Notes: generated from the sequence alone by a model not told the origin. Positions 1 through 11,266 are shown, counted from the stretch's first letter. The stretch: 64,000 bases of DNA from Deinococcus piscis (GCF_014653275.1 NZ_BNAL01000008.1:28065-92064), one strand, 5' to 3'. Numbers and translations: made by a program.

Positions 1-2
1 GA

Positions 3-236
3 CCGGCGGTGGCCGGAGGTGCCTTCCTGCTGGGTGCAGGGCTACTCTGGGTGCTGCACCTGTGGCTGACGCCCCGGCCTGACCCGCAGGTGCGCTTGGC
101 TCCGGGGCCGTGGCTCAGCGGCGCTTATGTCCTGATCGTGCTGTTTGGCCTGCTGGGCGCGGCCCTGTCTTTTCCTGTGGTGGGAGAGTGGGTGCGCGAC
201 CTGATGACGGCCCGTCAGGCCCTGCCGGTCCCTTGA
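3..236 (+). CDS. C-terminal end of a membrane protein, cut by the window edge
   Basis: The reading frame is open to the left edge, so this is probably the C-terminal part of a longer protein. A GTG at 9 exists but has no visible ribosome binding site. About 75 residues are visible, with two hydrophobic segments ([17 protein letters not shown] and a second around [16 protein letters not shown]), which indicates an integral membrane protein. No family is recognised. It is convergent with the next gene and their 3' ends overlap by about 120 bp. Confidence 0.5.
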   Translation, partial: PAVAGGAFLLGAGLLWVLHLWLTPRPDPQVRLAPGPWLSGAYVLIVLFGLLGAALSFPVVGEWVRDLMTARQALPVP

Positions 237-477
237 GCGCCTGGATGTAGGCGTGGGCCGCTGTGAGTGAGGCCCCAGAGTAGTCGCGGTAGCGCTGGAC
301 AGCTGCCACTTCCTGACCCTGGCGCAGCAATTCCAGCAGTTCGGCCCGCTGCTGCGGCGCAATCGGCCTGGGCGGGTCGCTTGGCACCGGCGCTTTGCCG
401 CGCAGAAAGAGCGCCAGCCCCAGGTACACGGCGGCCAGGACAAGCGCCAGCCCCCAGAACTGCTCCAGGTCACTCAT
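115..477 (-). CDS. Membrane-anchored protein with ribosomal L7/L12-like motif
   Basis: Predicted 120 aa. Residues 6-24 form one hydrophobic N-terminal segment. Residues about 42-82 ([21 protein letters not shown]...[11 protein letters not shown]) resemble the helix-turn-helix of the L7/L12 C-terminal fold, a pattern seen in small bacterial membrane proteins of unknown role. The last ~38 residues are basic, low in order and run through the 3' end of the convergent gene, so the original stop may have been lost. A GGGGG ribosome binding site lies 7 nt before ATG. The gene starts 12 bp after the DUF456 gene and is probably cotranscribed with it. Function unknown. Confidence 0.6.
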   Translation of the reverse strand: MSDLEQFWGLALVLAAVYLGLALFLRGKAPVPSDPPRPIAPQQRAELLELLRQGQEVAAVQRYRDYSGASLTAAHAYIQALKGPAGPDGPSSGRAPTLPPQEKTGPRPAGQTARSGHKRR

Positions 478-489
478 CTCTAGCCCCCT

Positions 490-990
490 TCAGAACAGGG
501 CCGGACCCTGGCCCCAGAACCGCCACAGCGCCCAGAGGCCGATGAGCAGATTCAGCACAAACTTGGCTGCCATGCCGGTCAGCAGACCCACCAGCGTGCC
601 GAAAGCGCTGCGGGCGGCTTCGTCTACCGGCTTACGGACCAGCAGCAGCTCGGCGGCAAAGGCCCCCAGCAGCGGCCCGATCAGGATGCCCAGCGGTGGC
701 AGCAGCAGCCCGATCAGGCTCCCGGCGATGGCTCCCCACATGGCCTGTTTGCTGCCCCCATAGCGGCCTGCGCCCCAGGCCGTGGCGATGTTGTCGGCAA
801 AGCTGGACACCAGCGTCAGGACGACCAGCACGGCCAGGAAGATGGCGTCGCCCGTACCGCTGTACCCCTTGATGAATACGCCAGCTGCGCCGCCCACCAG
901 CAGCAGCGCCGTGGCTGGAATGACTGGAATAAAGGTGCCGACCAGGGCCAGCAACCACAGCACCAGAAAAACGATAAAAGCGAGAGTCAT
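490..990 (-). CDS. DUF456 family membrane protein
   Basis: Predicted 166 aa and almost entirely hydrophobic. It has about four to five membrane segments separated by Gly-rich loops (VGTFIPVIPATALLLVGGAAGVF, GSLIGLLLPPLGILIGPLLGAFAAELL). The FIPVIP and GPLLGAFAAELL patterns, the length and the topology match the DUF456 family, whose biochemical role is unknown. A TAAGCT box lies 9 nt upstream of ATG on the minus strand. It is the first gene of a short minus-strand unit with the L7/L12-like gene downstream. Confidence 0.8.
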   Translation of the reverse strand: MTLAFIVFLVLWLLALVGTFIPVIPATALLLVGGAAGVFIKGYSGTGDAIFLAVLVVLTLVSSFADNIATAWGAGRYGGSKQAMWGAIAGSLIGLLLPPLGILIGPLLGAFAAELLLVRKPVDEAARSAFGTLVGLLTGMAAKFVLNLLIGLWALWRFWGQGPALF

Positions 991-1132
991 ATGCTGAGCA
1001 GCTTAGCGGGTCACGCCCTGGCTGGTCATAGGGTCTGGCCGCCGACATAGCTTCCAGATCTTGTGTAGGTGCCAGAGTTGGCCCGGTGCCGGGTTCCAGG
1101 TTGTGCCACAAAAGGTAACGCTGGGCCTGAGC

Positions 1133-1138
1133 TATGCT
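1133..1138 (+). promoter_or_regulatory. -10 box for thiolase gene (leaderless layout)
   Basis: TATGCT ends 6 nt before the ATG at 1145, too close for a ribosome-binding leader. This supports the 1145 start and a leaderless transcript. Confidence 0.55.
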
Positions 1139-1144
1139 GAAGGC

Positions 1145-2323
1145 ATGGCAAAATCTGTGATTGTAGCGGCGTCGCGTACGCCGACTGGCAAGTTTCTGGG
1201 TGCGCTTAGCGACGTGAAGGCTGTGGAGCTTGGCAGCATCACCCTGGCCGAAACCCTGAAGCGCTCGGGCATTGACCCTCAGCTGGTGGAAGAGGTCATC
1301 ATGGGTCAGGTTGTGCAGGCGGGCAGTGGTCAGGCCCCCGCCCGCCAGGCCGCCATCATGGCCGGTGTGCCCGATACGGCTGGGGCGCTCACCATCAACA
1401 AGGTCTGCGGCTCCGGCCTCAAGTCGGTGATTCTGGCCGCCCAGAGCATCCGCGCCGGCGACCAGCAGGCGGTGCTGGCCGGCGGAATGGAGTCCATGAG
1501 CAACGCGCCCTTCCTGCTGCCCGGTGCCCGCAAAGGCTACCGCCTGGGCCACAGCGAAGTGATTGACGCCAACATGTTCGACGGTCTGTGGTGCTCCATC
1601 AACGACGAAGGCATGGGCACCACCGCCGAGCGCGTGGCCGAGAAGTATGGCGTCGCCCGTGAGGAGCAAGACGCGTTTGCTACCGCCAGCCACCAAAAAG
1701 CCGTGGCCGCCACCGAAGAGGGCCGCTTCCGGGATGAAATCGTGCCGGTGACGGTGAAGGGCCGCAAGGGTGACACCGTGGTGGACACCGACGAAAGCCC
1801 GCGCAGTGACACTTCCGAGGAAACCCTGGCGAAGCTCAAGCCTGCCTTCAAGCAGGGCGGCACGGTGACTGCGGGCAACGCGCCCGGCCTGAACGACGGT
1901 GCAGCCAGCCTGATGGTGGTCAGTGAGGAATTTGCCCAGGCTCACGGGCTGAAGCCCCTGGCCGAAATCGTGGACTATGCCACCGCTGGACTGGACCCCA
2001 AGTGGATCATGATGACCCCGGTGCCCGCCACCCAGCGGCTGATGGAGAAGCTGGGCATGGACGTGGCCGACGTGGACCTGTGGGAGCTGAACGAAGCCTT
2101 TAGCGTGCAGAGCTTGGCTGTGGCCCGTGAGCTGGGTTTGGACCTGGACCGCGTGAATGTGAACGGCGGCGCGGTGGCGCTGGGGCACCCCATCGGCGCG
2201 AGCGGGGCCCGCATCCTGGTTACGCTGCTGCACGCTCTGGGGCAGCAGGACAAGGAATTCGGCGTGGCGACCCTGTGCATGGGCGGCGGCAACGGCTTGG
2301 CGCTCGCGGTCAAGCGGCTATGA
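1145..2323 (+). CDS. Acetyl-CoA C-acetyltransferase (thiolase)
   Basis: Predicted 392 aa, the usual length of biosynthetic or degradative thiolases of the AtoB/PhaA type. It condenses two acetyl-CoA to acetoacetyl-CoA or runs the reverse cleavage. Catalytic residues are visible: nucleophilic Cys88 in NKVCGSG, His348 in GHPIGASG and Cys378 in CMGGGNG. An upstream in-frame extension to 1061 was rejected because family similarity starts at [17 protein letters not shown] and a -10 box ends 6 nt before this ATG. The 3-hydroxybutyryl-CoA dehydrogenase gene lies 1.4 kb downstream on the same strand, so the two could give consecutive steps of a C4-acyl-CoA pathway. Whether the physiological direction is fatty-acid breakdown or butanoyl-CoA/polyester synthesis cannot be told. 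Confidence 0.95.
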   Translation: MAKSVIVAASRTPTGKFLGALSDVKAVELGSITLAETLKRSGIDPQLVEEVIMGQVVQAGSGQAPARQAAIMAGVPDTAGALTINKVCGSGLKSVILAAQSIRAGDQQAVLAGGMESMSNAPFLLPGARKGYRLGHSEVIDANMFDGLWCSINDEGMGTTAERVAEKYGVAREEQDAFATASHQKAVAATEEGRFRDEIVPVTVKGRKGDTVVDTDESPRSDTSEETLAKLKPAFKQGGTVTAGNAPGLNDGAASLMVVSEEFAQAHGLKPLAEIVDYATAGLDPKWIMMTPVPATQRLMEKLGMDVADVDLWELNEAFSVQSLAVARELGLDLDRVNVNGGAVALGHPIGASGARILVTLLHALGQQDKEFGVATLCMGGGNGLALAVKRL

Positions 2324-2715
2324 GGCAGCAGCTTCTGTGCGACCGACTCCTGAAGCTTGGCGTACCGCTGGTCCTGTGCCTGATAGCGGCGCAGGCGCAG
2401 GCCGCAGCTTTTACGTTCATCACCCCAACCTACCGCGTGACCGTCACTCCGCAGTGTGCCGAGGGCAGTGTCACGTGTAACGACGTGTCTTACCTGGGCC
2501 AGAACCGCAGGACGGGGCAAAGCCTGAGACTGCGTGGCCGCACAGAGCATGTCCTGTGCGCCGATGGTGTGACTCCCTGCCGCTTCGTGGGCTATGTCTT
2601 CCAAAACGGTAGCTACCGGTACGCCATTAATGAAGATCAGAGCACCCTGAATATCTGGCGCGGCCACACCCTCATCTGGTCGGAAGTTGGCCAGTGGCAG
2701 CAGGAAAGGAACTGA
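2320..2715 (+). CDS. Small secreted protein with paired cysteines, unknown function
   Basis: Predicted 131 aa. The ATG overlaps the thiolase stop (ATGA), so it is translationally coupled. The N-terminus is a signal peptide: basic start, a hydrophobic stretch around [16 protein letters not shown], and a likely cut after AQAQA. The mature part has two cysteine pairs (QCAEGSVTC and CADGVTPC) that could form disulfides in the periplasm. No family recognised. Its placement directly behind thiolase may be chance. Confidence 0.6.
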   Translation: MRQQLLCDRLLKLGVPLVLCLIAAQAQAAAFTFITPTYRVTVTPQCAEGSVTCNDVSYLGQNRRTGQSLRLRGRTEHVLCADGVTPCRFVGYVFQNGSYRYAINEDQSTLNIWRGHTLIWSEVGQWQQERN

Positions 2716-2716
2716 A

Positions 2717-3034
2717 ATGACCCAGTCCCCCACCCTTTGGTTTATCGAAAGCACTTATCTCAAGCCCGCTGAGGAGCTGGCCGCTGTCACCCCGCTGCAC
2801 CGCGAGTGGCTGGATATTCACTACCGGAGCGGTGTCTTCATCACTTCTGGCCGCAAGCAGGACGAAACCGGCGGCGTGATTTTTGCCCAGGCCGAGAGCG
2901 AGGCGCAACTACGCGAGATCTTCGCCACCGATCCGTTTGTGAAGCAGGGCTGCTCGGAGTACCGCTACGTGCCTTTTACGCCCGTCAAGCGCGGCAAGAC
3001 GATTGAGCTGAGTGGTGTGCCGTTGGTGGAGTGA
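2717..3034 (+). CDS. YciI-like protein
   Basis: Predicted 105 aa with the dimeric alpha+beta (ferredoxin-like) pattern of YciI proteins. The His/Asp region [22 protein letters not shown] and the [21 protein letters not shown] strand are typical. Family members are poorly characterised and some have dehydrochlorinase-type activity. The start at 2717 lies just after a good AGGAAAGGAAC ribosome binding site. The upstream in-frame extension is inside that site and was dropped. It is followed within 2 bp by the peptidase-E-like gene. Confidence 0.8.
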   Translation: MTQSPTLWFIESTYLKPAEELAAVTPLHREWLDIHYRSGVFITSGRKQDETGGVIFAQAESEAQLREIFATDPFVKQGCSEYRYVPFTPVKRGKTIELSGVPLVE

Positions 3035-3036
3035 GT

Positions 3037-3636
3037 ATGCGACTACTTCTGACTTCTTTTCAGCATCCGTACATGGCGCAATTCATCGGAGGTAAGCGTG
3101 TGGCGTATATCCCGGACGCGGCCCGTTCTTATGGAGACGCGCCTTTTGTGCAGACAGAGCGCGAAGGACTGGAGAAGCAAGGCCTAAGACTGGTCAACCT
3201 TCCATTGGAACAGACTGATCTGACAACAGTGGAAACCACCCTGGAAGCTGTAGATGCGGTCTATATCGCTGGGGGAGAGACCTTCGACCTCCTGCATGTC
3301 CTCAAGGCAACAGGGGCAGATAGAGTCATCACCCGGTTGGTGCAGCAAGGGCTTCCCTATATAGGGTGCAGCGCTGGTTCCATCGTTGCTGGCCCCACTG
3401 CTGAGATCGCCAGCCTGATGGATTCTCCAGAGATTGCGCCGGAATTAAAGGACTACACCGGTCTATGCCTGACGGAATTGGCTGTTGTGCCACATGCGTC
3501 TGGGAGTATTCCTCAATTTCCAATTGCCGTGATTGCTGACACAGTCAGCAGGTATGGCGAGCGCTGGCCTCTGTGTCTGTTGCGTGATGGGCAGGCGCTG
3601 TACATAGAAGATGGGCAAACCAAGTTGCTGAGCTGA
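3037..3636 (+). CDS. Peptidase E (S51)-like protein
   Basis: Predicted 199 aa from ATG 3037; a GTG at 3031 overlapping the previous stop is the alternative. Type-1 glutamine-amidotransferase-like fold with a nucleophile-elbow serine, Ser112 in GCSAGS, a preceding YIAGGET strand (residues 77-82) and a VVPH histidine near residue 153. These are the landmarks of the S51 peptidase E family, which cleaves Asp-Xaa dipeptides, though many members are not tested peptidases. Codon choice is visibly richer in A/T third positions than the neighbours (CTA, TCT, ATA, CCA), which suggests a recent arrival. Confidence 0.8.
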   Translation: MRLLLTSFQHPYMAQFIGGKRVAYIPDAARSYGDAPFVQTEREGLEKQGLRLVNLPLEQTDLTTVETTLEAVDAVYIAGGETFDLLHVLKATGADRVITRLVQQGLPYIGCSAGSIVAGPTAEIASLMDSPEIAPELKDYTGLCLTELAVVPHASGSIPQFPIAVIADTVSRYGERWPLCLLRDGQALYIEDGQTKLLS

Positions 3637-3676
3637 TAAGAAGGCACAGGAAATTGTTCTAAATGGAGCGACAAAC

Positions 3677-4516
3677 ATGAAATTTGGAGTCATCGGAGCA
3701 GGGCAGATGGGCGGCGGTATCGCGCAGGTGGCCGCGCAAAGTGGGTTTGATGTGGTCGTCCACGACCAGAAGCAGGAGTTTCTGGACCGGGGCCGGGGCG
3801 TGATTGAAAAGAGCCTCGGTAAGCTGCACGAAAAAGGCAAGCTGGCTGACACGCCTGAGCAGGTGCTGGGGCGCATGACTTTTACCACGTCCCTGCAAGA
3901 CTTTGCCGACTGTGACCTGGTGGTGGAAGCCATCGTTGAGAACGAAGCGGTCAAGAAGGAACTTTTCAAGCAGTTGGGCGAAATCGTCAAGCTGGAGGGC
4001 ATCCTGGCCAGCAATACCAGCAGCATTCCCATCACCGCGCTGGCGACGGCTTCGGGCCGCCCGGAGCGGTTCATCGGGATGCACTTCATGAATCCGGTCC
4101 CGCTGATGACACTGGTGGAAGTGATTCGCGGCTACCAGACAAGCGACGCCACCGCCGAGCTCGTCACCAAGACCGCCGAGAAGATGGGCAAGACACCGCT
4201 GAGCTGTAATGATTTTCCCGGTTTCGTGTCCAATCGCATCCTGATGCCCATGATCAATGAAGCCATCCAGTGCGTCATGGAAGGCGTGGCCGACAAAGAA
4301 GCGATTGACGGCATCATGAAACTGGGCATGAATCACCCGATGGGGCCGCTCACGCTGGCGGATTTTATCGGCCTGGACACCTGCCTCGCCATCATGGAAG
4401 TGCTGCACCAGGGCCTGGGCGACGACAAGTACCGCCCCAGCCCGCTGCTGCGCAAGATGGTGCAGGCGGGGCTGCTGGGCCGCAAGAGTGGCGAAGGCTT
4501 TTACCGCTACAGCTGA
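3677..4516 (+). CDS. 3-hydroxybutyryl-CoA dehydrogenase
   Basis: Predicted 279 aa, the standard length of single-domain-pair Hbd/PaaH/FadB2-type enzymes. It interconverts acetoacetyl-CoA and 3-hydroxybutyryl-CoA with NAD(P)H. The N-terminal Rossmann motif [17 protein letters not shown] (4-20), the catalytic-site segment ASNTSSIPI and the active-site histidine in [11 protein letters not shown] (His136) are present. The C-terminal helical domain includes [19 protein letters not shown] 3677 follows GGAGCGACAAAC, a usable ribosome binding site. Functionally it pairs with the upstream thiolase. A strong hairpin lies 10 bp after the stop. Confidence 0.95.
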   Translation: MKFGVIGAGQMGGGIAQVAAQSGFDVVVHDQKQEFLDRGRGVIEKSLGKLHEKGKLADTPEQVLGRMTFTTSLQDFADCDLVVEAIVENEAVKKELFKQLGEIVKLEGILASNTSSIPITALATASGRPERFIGMHFMNPVPLMTLVEVIRGYQTSDATAELVTKTAEKMGKTPLSCNDFPGFVSNRILMPMINEAIQCVMEGVADKEAIDGIMKLGMNHPMGPLTLADFIGLDTCLAIMEVLHQGLGDDKYRPSPLLRKMVQAGLLGRKSGEGFYRYS

Positions 4517-4526
4517 GCGGCAGGCA

Positions 4527-4565
4527 AATCAGGGCGCGGCAAGCAAAGGCTGCCGCGCCCTGATT
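4527..4565. terminator. Bidirectional terminator between hbd-like gene and acetyltransferase
   Basis: A perfect 15-bp inverted repeat (AATCAGGGCGCGGCA and its complement) with a 9-nt loop sits between convergent genes and is followed by a pyrimidine-rich CCTTACTTCTCTCC. Confidence 0.85.
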
Positions 4566-4567
4566 CC

Positions 4568-5104
4568 TTACTTCTCTCCGTGCCCAGGCGCGTCCATCTC
4601 CTGCAAGCGCCGCACCACGAAAGCGGCGTCTAGCCAGCGCCCGAACTTGTGCCCGGCCTGCGGCAGCCGCCCCGCTTCGCTGAAGCCGTGCCGCCCGTGA
4701 AAGCGCAGGCTGCCGTCGTTCTCGGCGTCCACCACGCCAATCATCAGGTGGTAGCCCTCGGCAGTGGCCTGTGCAATCAGGGCTTCAAGCAGCCCACCGC
4801 CCAAGCCCTGGCCCTGCGCTGCGGGGGACAGATACACCGAGTGCTCTACTGTGCGGCTGTAGCCCAGCTTGGGCCGAAAGGGACCGTAGCTGGCCCAGCC
4901 GACCACGGCGCCGTCCGCGTCCTCGGCCACCAGTACAGGGAAGCCTCCGCGCTGACGCTCAGCGAACCATTCCTCGCGGCTTTGCAGGCTGACCGGGGCG
5001 TGGTCATAGGTGGCCGTCGTATGGGTCACGGCGTGGTTGTAGATGTCCAGAATGGTGGGGAGGTCGGCCGGGACAGCGGGGCGAATGCTTGCGGGGAGGC
5101 TCAC
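4568..5104 (-). CDS. GNAT N-acetyltransferase, phosphinothricin-acetyltransferase-like
   Basis: Predicted 178 aa. N-terminal [20 protein letters not shown], the Tyr/Asp-rich [10 protein letters not shown] and the acetyl-CoA loop [16 protein letters not shown] place it with the Bar/Pat/MnaT group of GNAT enzymes. These acetylate the amino group of small molecules such as methionine sulfoximine-type compounds; the true substrate here is unknown. Its stop codon lies just before the terminator at 4527-4565. Its start overlaps the stop of the upstream secreted-protein gene by four bases, so the two are probably cotranscribed. Confidence 0.85.
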   Translation of the reverse strand: MSLPASIRPAVPADLPTILDIYNHAVTHTTATYDHAPVSLQSREEWFAERQRGGFPVLVAEDADGAVVGWASYGPFRPKLGYSRTVEHSVYLSPAAQGQGLGGGLLEALIAQATAEGYHLMIGVVDAENDGSLRFHGRHGFSEAGRLPQAGHKFGRWLDAAFVVRRLQEMDAPGHGEK

Positions 5105-5583
5105 AAGCCGCAGCCTGTCAGCATGGCGCGTTCACCACGGAACTGGACGACTGTGACGGCACTGCCTTCTTTGGCCTTGACCCACACGGCCACCACTTGC
5201 TGAGGGGCGTCCAGCATCACTTTGCTGGTATTGCCCAGTCGCTTGTCTGATTCGGCCACGTTTTTGGTCAGCAACTTTGCAAAGTCCTCCGCTGTTCCAG
5301 TGGTGAACTCTGTTTTGGGCAGGACCAAGCCGCCTAACGGCATCTCGGGCGCACCGAAGTTGGTACAGGTGCGGCCTGTCAGGGCCTTGGCATAGCGGTT
5401 GACAAAATTCACCAGCTCATTGGAGTGAGCAATGTGCTGAGCAACAGGACCATAGTGTTGGGCCATCAAGGCAGCAAAGGTCGGCTGAGCCTGGGCAGAA
5501 GCGGGAGGCGCGAGTAAAGGGGCACCAATCATCACCAGAGCAGCGGCCCAGATTCTGGGAAGAGTCGTTCGTAAGCGCGGCAT
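5101..5583 (-). CDS. Secreted protein of unknown function
   Basis: Predicted 160 aa from the internal ATG (MPRLRTTLPRIWAAALVMIG...). This start was chosen because it gives a clean signal peptide with a cut near PASAQA, while the longer form to 5658 adds 25 unlike residues. The mature part is about 130 aa with two cysteines (TGRTCTNF and LTGCGL, at the very end) that may form a disulfide. No family recognised. It overlaps the acetyltransferase start by 4 bp. Confidence 0.6.
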   Translation of the reverse strand: MPRLRTTLPRIWAAALVMIGAPLLAPPASAQAQPTFAALMAQHYGPVAQHIAHSNELVNFVNRYAKALTGRTCTNFGAPEMPLGGLVLPKTEFTTGTAEDFAKLLTKNVAESDKRLGNTSKVMLDAPQQVVAVWVKAKEGSAVTVVQFRGERAMLTGCGL

Positions 5584-5676
5584 CACCGCATGATGGAGGG
5601 GGCACACTGAACTGTCAAACAGATTTGCAGTCCGCAGGCACCTTGCCCAGCTACCCACTCAGCCCATGTACCCACT

Positions 5677-5709
5677 AAAAAAAGCCCCAGCGCGGAGGCT
5701 GAGGCTTTC
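5677..5709 (-). terminator. Rho-independent terminator of typA
   Basis: On the minus strand a stem AAGCCTCAGC / GCTGGGGCTT (one G-T pair) is followed by a run of seven T. It lies 24 bp after the typA stop. Confidence 0.85.
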
Positions 5710-5732
5710 TTCTGCTTGGCAAGCGGGCCAGA

Positions 5733-7514
<1,782 letters not shown>

Positions 7515-7948
7515 AAATTTCTCCTCGGTGATGCTTCTTGCCGTTAGTGCTTTTGTACGGTGCTGTTTTTTCTTGACAGCGCTGCTTCTTAAAAGGGCTG
7601 CTTCTTGAATAGGGATCAGGTCTCTAAGCGGAGCCGCGCAGGCCCAGTCAGCGTGGCGGAGGCACCAAAGAGGCACCAAAAAGACCCGCCTGCGCTGGGG
7701 TAGCCGGTAGATGGTCGGCACTCAAAGTCAGCAAGGCGGGCCACACAGCCTCACAGTGTAGCAAAAGCTCACGCCTGCCGCGTCATTGCGAGGTCAAGGG
7801 TGAGCACGGAGTCCTACGAGGGAGTAGAGGTCAAACCTGGGGAGGTTCGGGTCTGGGAAAATTCGGGCCTGGGAAAGTTCGGGGGGGAACCCGGTGAGGA
7901 GCGCCGCTCAGCTTGAAATGGATACAGCCTGAGCTGGCGCGGCAGGGC
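7515..7948. other. 434-bp gene-free region with short direct repeats, typA leader
   Basis: No credible gene. It holds several pairs of imperfect tandem repeats: GCTGCTTCTT at 7580 and 7598, GAGGCACCAAA twice around 7660-7680, and TTCGGG(T/C)CTGGGAAA twice at about 7846-7877. A possible typA promoter lies inside it, which would give typA an untranslated leader of about 240 nt. Confidence 0.5.
7755..7763 (-). promoter_or_regulatory. Possible extended -10 promoter for typA
   Basis: On the minus strand TGCTACACT matches an extended -10 box (TGN-TANNNT). No good -35 is seen at the right distance. If used, transcription starts about 235 nt before typA. Confidence 0.3.
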
Positions 7949-8815
7949 TTAGTCTCCCCGGCTCGCCCCAAACTTGCCCTGCAAATACTTCAGGGCCTGC
8001 GGGTCGAACTGCCCGCCATCCGCCCAGCGCTCTTCCAGGTTCTCGGTGCCGTACAGCTCCCAGGTGGCCTGCTCGGTGGCCGCGTCCCAGTCTCCAGTAG
8101 GCGGACTCTGGGCGTAGCCTTCACGCTCCAGCACACCGCGCAGCCAGGTCAGCTCCTCGGCGCTAAGGGACCGGGTGTCCTCAGGCCGCCCAAACAGCAG
8201 GTCGTGGATATCCAGCAGCCGTTCCAGCTCGGTGCAGGGGTCCAGATGGTCGTCGGCGCGCAGGTTGATCCAGTCGTCGCTCAGGCCACCGTAGCCCCGG
8301 CCCTGGCCCGCACACAGCAGCGCCGCCGATTGCCGCCCCCGCCGGTCTCCGCCCGCCCGGTCACCCGCTTGCAGGGCGGCCAGCAGTCGCCGGGGCAGGG
8401 GCTGACCTTCGGCGTCTTGCCAGCTGGTCAGCATGGCCTGCACCACATCAGGTCCGGTCAGGATGTTGCCCTGAATGGCGTAATCAGGGCCCGTGAGGCC
8501 CCCTGCCCAGGCGTGGCAGCCGCTGCCGGTAAAGCTCAGGCTCTGGCCGCTGGCGCTGACCAGCCCGAATTGCCGCTGGGCATAGTCGGGGTCGCCTTCC
8601 TCAAACTGCGCGGCCACGCCTTCAGGGCTCAGGCCCGCTGCCAGCAGCTCCAGTCCACGGGGGCCAAAGGTGGGATTGGCGTAACTCTGGGTGGCGACGG
8701 CCCCCACCCCAAAGCGGACATAGGGCACCACCGCGCCCACTGCCAGAAACTTGCTGGCGACGGCCACGCCCAGGTCGCCGGTCTGTGGGTCACGGCCCAC
8801 GATAGAAAAAGTCAT
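7949..8815 (-). CDS. DUF1028 family Ntn-hydrolase-like protein with peptidoglycan-binding-like tail
   Basis: Predicted 288 aa. The first ~220 residues match DUF1028: [33 protein letters not shown], then [19 protein letters not shown] and a [14 protein letters not shown] block. These proteins belong to the Ntn-hydrolase-like superfamily but their substrate is not established. The tail (about 235-275, [14 protein letters not shown]...[24 protein letters not shown]) looks like the small putative peptidoglycan-binding domain often fused to DUF1028. It lies 39 bp downstream of glgC and is probably cotranscribed. Confidence 0.85.
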   Translation of the reverse strand: MTFSIVGRDPQTGDLGVAVASKFLAVGAVVPYVRFGVGAVATQSYANPTFGPRGLELLAAGLSPEGVAAQFEEGDPDYAQRQFGLVSASGQSLSFTGSGCHAWAGGLTGPDYAIQGNILTGPDVVQAMLTSWQDAEGQPLPRRLLAALQAGDRAGGDRRGRQSAALLCAGQGRGYGGLSDDWINLRADDHLDPCTELERLLDIHDLLFGRPEDTRSLSAEELTWLRGVLEREGYAQSPPTGDWDAATEQATWELYGTENLEERWADGGQFDPQALKYLQGKFGASRGD

Positions 8816-8854
8816 AGTCTCGTCTCCTGTGTCGCTTGACCAACGCCGTGGGCT

Positions 8855-10105
8855 TCAGGTACGGCTGAACTGGTAGCCCTTGGGTACCACCACCACGCCG
8901 CCTTCGCTGACCGTAAACCCACGGGCCAGGTCCTCGGTGTGGTCGTAGCCGATCCGCATGTTCGCGGGAATACACACGTCCTTGTCCACAATCACGCGCC
9001 TGAGCTGAGCACCCCGGCCTACCTCAACTCCATCGAACAGCACGCACTGCTCGACCAGCGAGTAGGAGTTGACGCGCACGTCGCGGCTGAGCACCGAGTC
9101 GCGCACCGTGCCGCCTGAGATGATGACCCCTCCGGCCAGGATGGAGTTGAATGCCTGCCCTTTGCGGCCTTCCGATTCATGAACGAACTTGGCAGGCGGG
9201 CTGAATTCGCTGCTGGTCCGCAGCGGCCATTTGGGGTTGTACAGCCCAAAATCCGGCTTGACTGACACCAGGTCCATACTGGCCTCAAAGTAGGCATCAA
9301 TGGTGCCCACGTCACGCCAGTAGGTATTGGGCAGCTCCTGGCCCGGAATGGGGTTCTGGTGAAAGTCGTAGGCCTGCACATGGTAGTCGCTGCGTAGCGC
9401 GTGCGGAATCACGTCCTGCCCGAAGTCGAAGCCCTGGTCGGTGTCGTTGATTGAGGTGTCCAGCAGTTCCATCAGGGCCTTGCGGCTGAAAATGTAGTTG
9501 CCCATGCTGGTCAGCGACAGCTCGGGGTTTTCGGGCATACCGGGAGGGTCGGCAGGCTTTTCCATGAACTCCTGAATGCGCCCGGCCCCGTCTACGCCCA
9601 TCACGCCGAAGCGGTGCGCCTCGCTGCGCGGCATCGGGTAGGCGGCAATCGAGATGTCGGCTTTGGAATCAATGTGCTTTTGCAGCATGTCTTCCAGGTT
9701 CATTTTGTAGATGTGGTCGCCGCTCAGAATCGCCACGTAGTCGGCGTCGTAGTCGCGGACCAAGTTCAGGTTCTGATATACCGCGTCGGCGGTGCCCCGG
9801 TACCAGGCTGCTCCCAGCTCTTCGTACAGGGTCATCTGCGCCGGGACCACCGTGATGAAGTAGTCAGGCAAGAAGGTGCCGAAACGCCAGCCGCGCGAGA
9901 TGTGCTCGGTCAGGCTCTGGGCTTTGTACTGCGTGAGCACGTATACCGAGAAGATGCCTGAGTTGATCAGGTTGTTGATCGCAAAGTCAATGATGCGGTA
10001 TTTGCTGGCAAACGGCACCGAGGGCTTGGAGCGCAGTGAGGTGAGGGGAGCCAGGCGCGAGCCCTGCCCGCCGGCCAGAATCATTCCGAGTACGCGTGGT
10101 TTCAT
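8855..10105 (-). CDS. glgC: Glucose-1-phosphate adenylyltransferase
   Basis: Predicted 416 aa. It makes ADP-glucose from glucose-1-phosphate and ATP, the first committed step of bacterial glycogen synthesis. The nucleotidyltransferase signature [39 protein letters not shown] starts near residue 6. Other landmarks are [20 protein letters not shown] ([12 protein letters not shown]) and [18 protein letters not shown], followed by the C-terminal left-handed beta-helix. Ribosome binding site GGAAG precedes ATG. No other glg genes are in the window. About 230 bp of non-coding DNA upstream contains a TAAACT box (10236-10241) that could be its -10. Confidence 0.96.
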   Translation of the reverse strand: MKPRVLGMILAGGQGSRLAPLTSLRSKPSVPFASKYRIIDFAINNLINSGIFSVYVLTQYKAQSLTEHISRGWRFGTFLPDYFITVVPAQMTLYEELGAAWYRGTADAVYQNLNLVRDYDADYVAILSGDHIYKMNLEDMLQKHIDSKADISIAAYPMPRSEAHRFGVMGVDGAGRIQEFMEKPADPPGMPENPELSLTSMGNYIFSRKALMELLDTSINDTDQGFDFGQDVIPHALRSDYHVQAYDFHQNPIPGQELPNTYWRDVGTIDAYFEASMDLVSVKPDFGLYNPKWPLRTSSEFSPPAKFVHESEGRKGQAFNSILAGGVIISGGTVRDSVLSRDVRVNSYSLVEQCVLFDGVEVGRGAQLRRVIVDKDVCIPANMRIGYDHTEDLARGFTVSEGGVVVVPKGYQFSRT

Positions 10106-10335
10106 GTTAGGGACTTCCTTTCGCTGGTCAGTCGTTGGGTCAAGCCGTCTGCTGGCACCGCCGCTGGCCGCTCAGGTGGGGCGTGACGGAGGGAGCAGGC
10201 TCTGGGCCACTTCTGTAAGTGTTTTGTCTGAAATCAGTTTAGCGCTGTCCTTGTCCCCCGCGCCGTAAGCGAAGCTGCCTTTACCTATCTCAGAGTGCGC
10301 TTGGTCCCAAAGTGAGTGCCCGGCGCATTTCCGAC

Positions 10336-11253
10336 TCAGGCGTCCAGCCAGCGGCGCAGGGCCAGCTCTGCGTCTGGCAGGGCCAGCAGCTCTGCGCCCA
10401 GCTGCGTGCGGATAAAAGTGCGCTGCCGCTTGGCGTAGCGCCGGGTCGCCTGTGTGATCTGCTGCGCAGCTTCATCCAGACTGAGCTCCCCCTGGGCCAG
10501 CGCCAGCGCTTCACGGTAGCCCAGGGCCTGCCAGGCGGTGGGCAGCGGCTGCGTGTCCGGCGGCACCTGCGCGGCCAGCCACCGGGCTTCCTGCGGCCAG
10601 CCTCCGGCCAGCAGCTGCCGGGTGCGCTCTGCAATGCGCTCCTCCAGCTCTGGCAGCGGCGGGCTGAAGGCCACCACCTGCGCGGCAAAGTTTGGGGTCC
10701 GCCAGCCGAAATCAGCCGGGAATTGCCCGGTGCGGCGGTACACCTCCAGCGCCCGCACCACCCGGCGCGGGTTGCGCTCCATACGTGGTATCTGGTCGGG
10801 CCGCACCCGCTCTATGTCGTTCAGCAGGGCGTCCAGGCCGCGACTCTCCAGCTCGGCTTCTACCTCGGCGCGTGCGGCGGGGTCGGCGGCGGGGGCCAGT
10901 GGCAGTCCTGAGATCAGTGCCCTGAGATAAAAGCCGGTGCCCCCCACCACCAGCGGGCGGCGGCCCCGCGCCAGAATCTCTGTGGCGGCAGCTTCGGCCC
11001 CCTCCACCCAGCGGGTCACGTCGTAGCTCTCGGTGACGTCTGCCACGTCCATCAGGTGGTGAGGCACCTGGGTCCGCTCCGCCCGGCTGGGCTTGGCGGT
11101 GCCGATATCCAGCCCCCGGTACACCGTAAAGGCGTCGGCGCTGATGAGTTCTAGCCCGTACTCCTGCGCCAACCGCAGCGCCAGTGCCGATTTGCCCGCA
11201 GCGGTGGGGGCGGTCAGGACGGGCAAGGCGGGGCGGGGCGGGGCGGCAGGCAT
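10336..11253 (-). CDS. miaA: tRNA dimethylallyltransferase
   Basis: Predicted 305 aa. It adds the dimethylallyl group to A37 of tRNAs reading UNN codons. The P-loop LTAPTAAGKSALALRLA lies at the N-terminus, followed by ISADAFTVYRGLDIGTAKPS (usually DSxQVYxGLDIGTAKP), the HHLMDV motif, GGTGFYLRAL and the YAKRQRTFIRTQ segment. The start MPAAPPRPALPV at 11253 is supported by a TACACT -10 box ending 7 nt upstream; an upstream ATG at 11280 would place that box inside the gene. It is divergent from the Hsp20 gene, each with its own leaderless promoter. Confidence 0.95.
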   Translation of the reverse strand: MPAAPPRPALPVLTAPTAAGKSALALRLAQEYGLELISADAFTVYRGLDIGTAKPSRAERTQVPHHLMDVADVTESYDVTRWVEGAEAAATEILARGRRPLVVGGTGFYLRALISGLPLAPAADPAARAEVEAELESRGLDALLNDIERVRPDQIPRMERNPRRVVRALEVYRRTGQFPADFGWRTPNFAAQVVAFSPPLPELEERIAERTRQLLAGGWPQEARWLAAQVPPDTQPLPTAWQALGYREALALAQGELSLDEAAQQITQATRRYAKRQRTFIRTQLGAELLALPDAELALRRWLDA

Positions 11254-11260
11254 CGCGCTC

Positions 11261-11266
11261 AGTGTA
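11261..11266 (-). promoter_or_regulatory. -10 box for miaA (leaderless layout)
   Basis: TACACT on the minus strand ends 7 nt before the miaA ATG at 11253. Confidence 0.55.

Noticed and set aside
632..2233. 533-codon frame antisense to the thiolase gene
   Set aside because: Same antisense artefact; the thiolase on the other strand has all catalytic residues.
7845..7885. Short tandem repeats as a possible CRISPR remnant
   Set aside because: Units are about 15 bp, only two copies, no spacers and no cas genes.
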